Source: an uncultured bacterium (lineage in GTDB: Bacteria; Actinomycetota; Coriobacteriia; Coriobacteriales; Eggerthellaceae). Taken from it: a DNA stretch of 23,342 nucleotides. A program made the translations under genes and the position numbers. Positions 18,233 through 23,342 of the stretch are shown piece by piece. A model generated the notes under the pieces. The model saw only the letters and a list, made by a program, of their open reading frames with translations. It searched no databases and was not told the origin of the DNA. Location: NCBI GenBank assembly GCA_947649215.1, contig CANSQW010000002.1, positions 1-23,342 on the forward strand, in the 5' to 3' direction. Position 1 is the first letter of the stretch. Each line of letters starts with the position of its first letter.

Positions 18233-19483
18233 ATGTACCAGTCACTGCGCGCGGCCTTCATAGCCTGCTTCTCCCTCGTCCTGTGCGCCATCTTGATTAC
18301 CGCAGCCCTTTCGTTTCTCCCGGTCGGCCTTCCGGCATGGCTCAAGAACCCGACCTACTCCTCCCAGCTCGAGGGAAGAACCTACGAGAAACGCCCCTCC
18401 CTGAGCGTTGCCGCGCTCGAGGACGGCAGCTTCCAGGATGCCTTCGAGCAGTACGTGTCCGACCGCATTCCCTCGCGCGACCGGATGCTCATGGCCAACG
18501 CCTCCTTGCAGCGCGCGCTCATAGCAACTGCGGCGCTCCCCTTCGGATACGACGTCTATCCCACCTTCTATGGGTCGGGAACCGTCTACGACAGCAAGGC
18601 GGACATGGTGGCGCCGCTGCCCGAGAGGCAAAGCCCCAAGCAGGAGGAGTCCTACCGCGCCGCAGCCGAGGCCCTGAGCGCCTTTGCGAGCGCGCACCCC
18701 GACCTGAACATGGTGTTCTGCGAAGTGGATCGACTTGAGTTCTCGGGGGCCAATCCCGCATCGGGACTCATCTCCGATCCCATTGACCGGCCTTACATGC
18801 GAAGCCGCTTCCTCAGCCAGCTCCCCTCCAACCTCCAGGTGGTTGACTTGGAGGCAACCGACAAGGAGGCGTTCGTCACGGACTACTTCAGGAGCGACCA
18901 CCACTGGAACGTCGGCGGCGCCTACAAGGGCTACACGAAGATCCTTGACACCTTGCTCCCGGGCGCGACGCCCGTAACCGTCTACGGATCGGACACCTGG
19001 GACAACATCCCCTTCTTCGGCTCCAATGCTCGGCTTGGCCTCTGCGAGGTCGTTGAGCACGATGTCATAACCGATCTGGCCTACGATGAGTCCGACCTCT
19101 CGGTGCGCATAGACGAAAGGGATGAGTCCATCGAATCGCTCCGTCACCGCGAATCCTACGACGCAGGAGCAGTAAGCGATGACCGTTATCAGAACCGCTA
19201 CGCCGAGTACTTCCACGGTGACTTCGGAATCATAGAGATAACGAACCACGACAAGCCCGAAGGAGAGGATATCGTCCTCATCGGCGACTCCTTCTCAAAC
19301 GCCATGGAGCGCTTCGTCGCCGAGCATTATCGCACCACCTACGTCATCGACCCGCGCCGCTATCCGGAAACCCTCGGGGACTTCGTCGAATCGCATCCCG
19401 TGGAAAACGTCCTGTTCGTCCTCGGGGGCACCACCTACGTCAACCCCACGGTCATATCGTTCATCGGAGGCGCCGAGGGCTAG
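18233..19483 (+). CDS. DHHW-family (AlgJ/AlgX/PatB-like) O-acetyltransferase partner
   Basis: The 416-residue protein starts at ATG 18233, seven bases after AAAGGAGG and 24 after the MBOAT stop. A single N-terminal hydrophobic segment (about residues 10-32) would anchor it with the rest outside. The catalytic triad of the SGNH-like AlgJ/AlgX family is visible: Asp222 and His224 in SDHHWN, and Ser353 in LIGDSFSN. It would receive acetyl groups from the MBOAT protein and move them to a wall or polysaccharide hydroxyl. Its stop codon overlaps the stop of the convergent glycosyltransferase gene inside one CTAG, so no terminator separates them. Confidence 0.9.
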   Translation: MYQSLRAAFIACFSLVLCAILITAALSFLPVGLPAWLKNPTYSSQLEGRTYEKRPSLSVAALEDGSFQDAFEQYVSDRIPSRDRMLMANASLQRALIATAALPFGYDVYPTFYGSGTVYDSKADMVAPLPERQSPKQEESYRAAAEALSAFASAHPDLNMVFCEVDRLEFSGANPASGLISDPIDRPYMRSRFLSQLPSNLQVVDLEATDKEAFVTDYFRSDHHWNVGGAYKGYTKILDTLLPGATPVTVYGSDTWDNIPFFGSNARLGLCEVVEHDVITDLAYDESDLSVRIDERDESIESLRHRESYDAGAVSDDRYQNRYAEYFHGDFGIIEITNHDKPEGEDIVLIGDSFSNAMERFVAEHYRTTYVIDPRRYPETLGDFVESHPVENVLFVLGGTTYVNPTVISFIGGAEG

Positions 19484-20634
19484 CGCTGAGACATCGTCTG
19501 ATCGAGGGCGTCGATGAGCGCCGCAGCGCTTTCCTCCCAAGAATAGAGCGACGCGGCCCGCTCGGCGCATCGCGCAGCCCGCTGTTGGGTATCCGCAAGC
19601 CGCGTCACGCACTCCTCGACGGCTTCGGCGATCTTCTCGGCACTCGGCTCCCCGAGGACGATTCCATACGATTCGTCGGGAACGAGGGATCGTGCTATGC
19701 CCACATCGGTCGTGATGGGCAGGGCGCCGCAGATCGCCGCCTCCAGCAAGGCGCTGCCGAACCCCTCCGACCTGCTCGGAAAGCAGAAGAGGTCGGATTC
19801 TCCGAGGAGGGCCGCCACGTCGTGTGGCTCAAGGCGCCCCACCAGGGAAACGCAGGAGGGGGCATTCCGGCGCAGCTCCTCCTCCAAGGGGCCCTCTCCC
19901 GCCACGACGAACGCGACGGGCGTGGAGGAGGAGACCAGCCGCGCGGCCTCGACGAGCTCGCGCACGCCCTTCTCTGGAACGAGACGCCCCACGAAGGAGA
20001 CGATTGGAGCCTGAGGGGGTATGCCCAGCTCTCGCCGGAAGGACCGCGCCGAGGCAAGCGAGCGGTAGGACTCGGCGTCGATGGCATTGGGTATCACCCC
20101 CGCGCCTTTGATGCCGAACCGATCCAGCCACGCGACGCTGCTCGGCGATATCCCGTAGAACACGGGGGCGAAGATGCGAAGAGCCGCCGTCACGCCCTGC
20201 TCATAGGCCGCAGCGGCCTTGTCAAGAAGGGGGCTTCCAAAGGTAAGGTAATCGGCACCATGGTCGAGAACCACCGCCCTCCCCCCCTGCTTCCGAGCGA
20301 GCCAGGCCCCGATGAGGGAATGGGGGTAAAAGCGCGTGTTCACCAGAACGCCGTCGAAAGCGTCTCGCTTCAACTCCCTCAGGAGCGCGCGAAACCGACG
20401 GTTCGGCTTGGGAACCGGCAGTCGGCCGCCCACCAGGCCCCGGCAGGGAAGCCTCACGACCTCCACTCCCTCCGACAGCCGCTCGCGCTCCCCCTTCCCG
20501 TGGGTGTCGTTCGTTACGATGGTGACCGCATGTCCTTCGTCTTCCAGCGTACGCGCCAGATGATCGGTAAACACCTCCACCCCGCCCATGTTGGGGAGGA
20601 AGAGAGCGGAGAATATGCAGAGGCGCCTTCCCAT
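19480..20634 (-). CDS. GT4-family glycosyltransferase
   Basis: The 384-residue cytoplasmic or peripheral enzyme has two Rossmann domains in GT-B arrangement. The N-terminus has FLPNMGGVEVFTDHLA, the middle has IPNAID and VSFVGRLVPEKG, and the E-x7-E motif is Glu290-Glu298 (EGFGSALLE). It should transfer a sugar from a nucleotide donor to a lipid-linked acceptor with retention of configuration. The sugar cannot be named, although the rhamnose donor genes nearby make rhamnose one possibility. It is the last gene of a three-gene minus-strand set with licD and the flippase, 12 bases after licD. Its ribosome site is weak, suggesting coupling. Confidence 0.9.
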   Translation of the reverse strand: MGRRLCIFSALFLPNMGGVEVFTDHLARTLEDEGHAVTIVTNDTHGKGERERLSEGVEVVRLPCRGLVGGRLPVPKPNRRFRALLRELKRDAFDGVLVNTRFYPHSLIGAWLARKQGGRAVVLDHGADYLTFGSPLLDKAAAAYEQGVTAALRIFAPVFYGISPSSVAWLDRFGIKGAGVIPNAIDAESYRSLASARSFRRELGIPPQAPIVSFVGRLVPEKGVRELVEAARLVSSSTPVAFVVAGEGPLEEELRRNAPSCVSLVGRLEPHDVAALLGESDLFCFPSRSEGFGSALLEAAICGALPITTDVGIARSLVPDESYGIVLGEPSAEKIAEAVEECVTRLADTQQRAARCAERAASLYSWEESAAALIDALDQTMSQR

Positions 20635-20646
20635 AGAGGGCGTGTC

Positions 20647-21495
20647 CTAGAGCTCGCCGAAGTCGAGAACCTCGGGAGAGTGCACCTTGCGCTTGTCCTC
20701 GGGAGGCAGCTGCATGTAGTCGCCATAGACTGCAGTCAGGTAGGCATCCGTATCGTGGGGGCAGGGGAACGGGGCGTCCTCGAAGACAACATCCACCGGC
20801 GGGTAGACGTCCTTGGTGCGCAGGTACTCGAAGTCCTGAACGCAGCAGATGTACTCTGTTTCGCCCTCCCTATCAGGAGCAGAGAGCGCCTCGACATACC
20901 GGTCGTAGCGCCTCGCAATGCCCTCGGGAGAGCAGAACGCCCTCACCAGGCGATGGCCCACCTTGCAAATCGCCTTCTTGAGATCGCGGAACGACTCCGT
21001 CGGCTGAATAGCCGGGTTCGGCGTGTAATAGAGGTAGAGCACGCGCTGCCACCAGATGGCGCGGTTGAGCAGACGGGCCCTCTCCTTCTCGCCGAGGCTG
21101 TCCTTGACCGGATCATAGGGAAAGACGTCCAGGTAGATACACGACTCAAGTCCCGCGTCCAGGCTCTCGCGGGCGAGGAACCGTGTGCCCTCCCGATACA
21201 CCTTAGCAAAGAGGTACGAGTAATTCTCGGTGTTGAGGTGCGTATGCAGGGAATACCCTTCAGGCGGATTCTCCTGGAAGAGACGCACGAAACGCTCATA
21301 GTCAGAACGCATCATTCCCACATCGATATCATCATCCCAGGGGATGAACCCCCCATGCCGCACCGCGCCGAGGCATGAGCCCCCATCAAGGAAATAGGTG
21401 ATGCCGTTCTCCTTGCAGAACTTATCAACCGCCTTCAGCATCTCAAGCTCCACGGACTGAAGCTTGCAAAGGTCTTGATCAGAATACGCGCTCAT
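20647..21495 (-). CDS. licD: LicD-family phosphotransferase
   Basis: Starting at ATG 21495 the protein has 282 residues. The start overlaps the flippase stop as ATGA, so the two are translationally coupled; a longer in-frame start at 21552 would lie inside the flippase gene and is disfavoured. The family core is clear: FLDGGSCLGAVRHGG followed by IPWDDDIDVGM, with metal-binding Asp54-Asp58, and further on LFAKVYREGT and YLDVFPYDPV. LicD proteins move phosphocholine, phosphoethanolamine or a similar group from a CDP-activated donor to surface glycans or teichoic acids. That donor could come from the LicC-like enzymes encoded at 1-2463. This is the only LicD in the window. Confidence 0.92.
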   Translation of the reverse strand: MSAYSDQDLCKLQSVELEMLKAVDKFCKENGITYFLDGGSCLGAVRHGGFIPWDDDIDVGMMRSDYERFVRLFQENPPEGYSLHTHLNTENYSYLFAKVYREGTRFLARESLDAGLESCIYLDVFPYDPVKDSLGEKERARLLNRAIWWQRVLYLYYTPNPAIQPTESFRDLKKAICKVGHRLVRAFCSPEGIARRYDRYVEALSAPDREGETEYICCVQDFEYLRTKDVYPPVDVVFEDAPFPCPHDTDAYLTAVYGDYMQLPPEDKRKVHSPEVLDFGEL

Positions 21496-22739
21496 TGCAG
21501 ATCCATCTCTTTCCTCAGAAAACGAACAACGCAGTAAACAAGGACGACGCACCCTAGGGCGTAAGCCAGGGCGCCGGCGAAGCTGACCCCATTAGCCCCA
21601 AACCACGTTATGAAATAATAGGACAAGGGAAACACCGCCGCAAAGGCGAGGATGTTTCCCGCGAGAATGTCCACCATGGATCGCATGACAATGAGAAGAT
21701 CCATGAAGAACCATATGTAGGCCGTTGCAGCGGTGCAGAGAAGCATCGGCTGGAGAAGGTACGCATAGGCGGTTATCCCGTCCCCGAAGAGAAGCCTCAG
21801 CCCCCATTCCCCGAAGAGGGCGAAGAGCACGCTCACCAAGACGGCGATGAGGGCGATGCCGACGCAGACCTTCCCCGACAGGAGAAGCAGGCCGCGCCGA
21901 TCCTTCCGATGAACGAGATCGGCAAATACGCCAAGAAGCGGGTTGTAGATGTAGGTAGCTCCCATCTGGACGATGGCCGCAAGGGTAGAGACCGACGCAT
22001 ACGATCCCAGGGCCGCCTCGCCCTCCATCGCGAAGAGAAACTGGCGGGCCACCGTCACCACCGCGCTGCACAGCACTCCCGACGCAACGGCGGGAAGGCA
22101 GCAGCGGGCGAGCCTCCTCGCCGAGAGCGCATCGATGCGCGGCCTTATATCGGAGAGCCCGCTCGCCCTCCTCGCATCGAAGAAGATGAGGATCACGGCC
22201 GCCGTCACAGTCATGGCGTTAACGGCGGCGGTCAGGCTTGCCGTGAGGTAGAGCGCGACCGAGAAGGCCCCGAGAGACGAGAAGCCCTGCATGATGAGAG
22301 ACGCCCCTGCGTAGTCAAGCCGCGAATAGCGCTGGTCCACACCATGGAGGATGTCGATGATGACCACCACCGACTTGTAGACCAGAAACGCGACGATCGG
22401 CAGGAGGGAGCCACCCGTCGTCAAGACGGCATAGAGGACGCAAGCGCAAAACGCCAGAAACGTAGTGACGATCCTGAAGGCGACGTACTGCGCGTCGGAA
22501 TACTCGCCCTCGACATCAGACACCTGATAAGTACGCGTGTTGTAGTAGGCAAGGGGGGTGAATATGTTTCCAATGGCCATGGCAAGCGCCAGGACTCCCG
22601 CGTCGTCGAAGCCGGTAGACAGCCGTACGACCACCACGGAGAGAAGCCACTGGCAGGCAAGGTAGGTTATGGACCCGATAGAGTACCAAGCCATGTTCTG
22701 CTTGATGGACTTCGGCTGGGTGGACACTTCTGACGACAC
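21492..22739 (-). CDS. Oligosaccharide flippase (Wzx / MATE-like)
   Basis: The protein has 415 residues and about twelve hydrophobic helices, with short basic loops, the arrangement of the MOP superfamily of lipid-linked oligosaccharide exporters. The start is a GTG at 22739 (SSEVSTQP), with GAGGAG some 12 bases upstream; nearby in-frame GTG codons are possible. It would flip an undecaprenyl-linked oligosaccharide to the outer face. It leads the flippase-licD-glycosyltransferase set. No catalytic motif can be expected in this family; the assignment rests on hydrophobicity, size and context. Confidence 0.8.
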   Translation of the reverse strand: MSSEVSTQPKSIKQNMAWYSIGSITYLACQWLLSVVVVRLSTGFDDAGVLALAMAIGNIFTPLAYYNTRTYQVSDVEGEYSDAQYVAFRIVTTFLAFCACVLYAVLTTGGSLLPIVAFLVYKSVVVIIDILHGVDQRYSRLDYAGASLIMQGFSSLGAFSVALYLTASLTAAVNAMTVTAAVILIFFDARRASGLSDIRPRIDALSARRLARCCLPAVASGVLCSAVVTVARQFLFAMEGEAALGSYASVSTLAAIVQMGATYIYNPLLGVFADLVHRKDRRGLLLLSGKVCVGIALIAVLVSVLFALFGEWGLRLLFGDGITAYAYLLQPMLLCTAATAYIWFFMDLLIVMRSMVDILAGNILAFAAVFPLSYYFITWFGANGVSFAGALAYALGCVVLVYCVVRFLRKEMDLQ

Positions 22740-22929
22740 GGCTCTTTGCTGCTCCTCAACTCCTCTTCATGGAAGTCTCATCATCACCGATGATCGATCG
22801 TCCTCGAGGAAGGAGTGCCAAAGAGCGTCATTAATCCACGAGCGCCGCCCTACGCGGCCGGTACCATGCGGCCCGCTCCCCTCCCTTCCCTGCTATCATA
22901 ATCGCTTACGCGATGAGAAAGGGTTACCG
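22740..22929. other. Divergent intergenic region between the flippase and acyltransferase genes
   Basis: This 190-base gap must contain promoters for two divergent genes. On the plus strand TATCAT (22894-22899) and an overlapping CATAAT are possible -10 boxes, without a matching -35 box. A small perfect hairpin ATCGC-TTAC-GCGAT spans 22901-22914. I see no other clear site. Confidence 0.35.
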
Positions 22930-23342
22930 ATGGCCGAACGTCAGCGACAGCTGTACCTGGATGTCCTCCGCATTGTCTCGATAGCCGCCGTGGTGGTCAT
23001 ACACACCGCCGCCGAGTACTGGACGGCCTTGGACGTGACCTCCTACGAGTGGAAGGTCGAGACCGTCTATGACGGACTCGTCCGCTGGGCCGTGCCGGTA
23101 TTCGTCATGATCAGCGGAGCGCTCTTCCTCGATCCGTCTCGAGACCAGCCGATCAAGAAGCTCTATGGCAAGAACATCCTGCGCATCGTGACGATCATCC
23201 TTTTCTGGGGGACAATCTACGCGCTCCTGGCGGGCCTTCCCTCCGATGCGTCAGCCCCATCCCTCTACGCCTTCTTCAAGGCAGCGATTTTCGGCCACTA
23301 CCACATGTGGTTTCTCTACATGATCATCGGCCTCTATGCGAT
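22930..23342 (+). CDS. Acyltransferase-3 family membrane protein (N-terminal part, cut by window edge)
   Basis: The frame starts at ATG 22930, six bases after AAAGGG, and is open through 137 codons to the right edge. The start LYLDVLRIVSIAAVVVIH carries the helix-1 pattern of acyltransferase-3 proteins, in which the histidine in VVIHT (residue 25) is thought to be catalytic. VPVFVMISGALFL and the YHMWFLYMIIGLY segment are also typical. Such integral membrane enzymes O-acetylate or succinylate surface polysaccharides and lipids. The position at the end of a polymer locus suggests a decoration enzyme distinct from the MBOAT/DHHW pair. Confidence 0.85.
   Translation, partial: MAERQRQLYLDVLRIVSIAAVVVIHTAAEYWTALDVTSYEWKVETVYDGLVRWAVPVFVMISGALFLDPSRDQPIKKLYGKNILRIVTIILFWGTIYALLAGLPSDASAPSLYAFFKAAIFGHYHMWFLYMIIGLYA

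Noticed and set aside
20282..20288. C7 run in the glycosyltransferase gene as a third slippage site
   Set aside because: Seven bases is not unusual in DNA of this composition and is below the length usually needed for frequent slippage.

Overview
The window is GC-rich DNA from a Gram-positive bacterium. Wall hydrolases with GBS Bsp-like repeats, a Lic-type phosphoryl-amine decoration pathway, dTDP-rhamnose genes and no outer-membrane genes together suggest an actinobacterium of the class Coriobacteriia (Olsenella, Collinsella or Atopobium-like). This assignment rests on gene content and composition only. There are 15 protein genes, two of them cut by the window edges, and almost all of them build, decorate or remodel the cell envelope. 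I saw no tRNA, rRNA, CRISPR array, insertion sequence or integrase, and no gene-free stretch exceeds about 210 bases.

Region 1 (1-5970, minus strand) is a five-gene set. It encodes a lipoprotein solute-binding protein, an ABC ATPase, a double-length ABC permease, a winged-helix/LicC-like nucleotidyltransferase and, last, a winged-helix/LicC/LicA (nucleotidyltransferase plus choline-kinase-like) fusion that runs off the left edge. Two related palindromes (TTGTTCATT / TGTGTTCATAA type) lie upstream of the fusion gene and upstream of the transporter. The first encloses a good promoter. The simplest reading is a self-regulated system that imports and CTP-activates choline, phosphocholine, ethanolamine or an aminophosphonate. 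The fusion gene contains a G9 tract at which a one-base slip would remove the kinase domain.

Region 2 (6011-9512, minus strand) is a compact dTDP-L-rhamnose operon, rfbA-rfbD-rfbB-rfbC, ending in a strong terminator. It is visibly richer in GC than its flanks.

Region 3 (9594-16521, minus strand) holds two large secreted wall enzymes with the same repeat module. One is a 1270-residue amidase plus glucosaminidase with six repeats. The other is a 970-residue L,D-transpeptidase with seven repeats. A hairpin terminator separates them.

Region 4 (16658-19483, plus strand) is an MBOAT/DHHW O-acetyltransferase pair; the MBOAT gene carries a C9 tract just before its catalytic histidine. Region 5 (19480-22739, minus strand) encodes a flippase, a LicD-type phosphotransferase and a GT4 glycosyltransferase. 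Region 6 (22930 to the right edge, plus strand) begins an acyltransferase-3 gene.

A coherent inferred picture is that rhamnose donor, glycosyltransferase and flippase make and export a surface polymer. The Lic-type genes supply and attach a CDP-activated phosphoryl amine, and the MBOAT/DHHW pair O-acetylates the wall or polymer. The repeat-bearing wall enzymes may dock on the same surface. The two mononucleotide tracts could make two of these decorations switchable.
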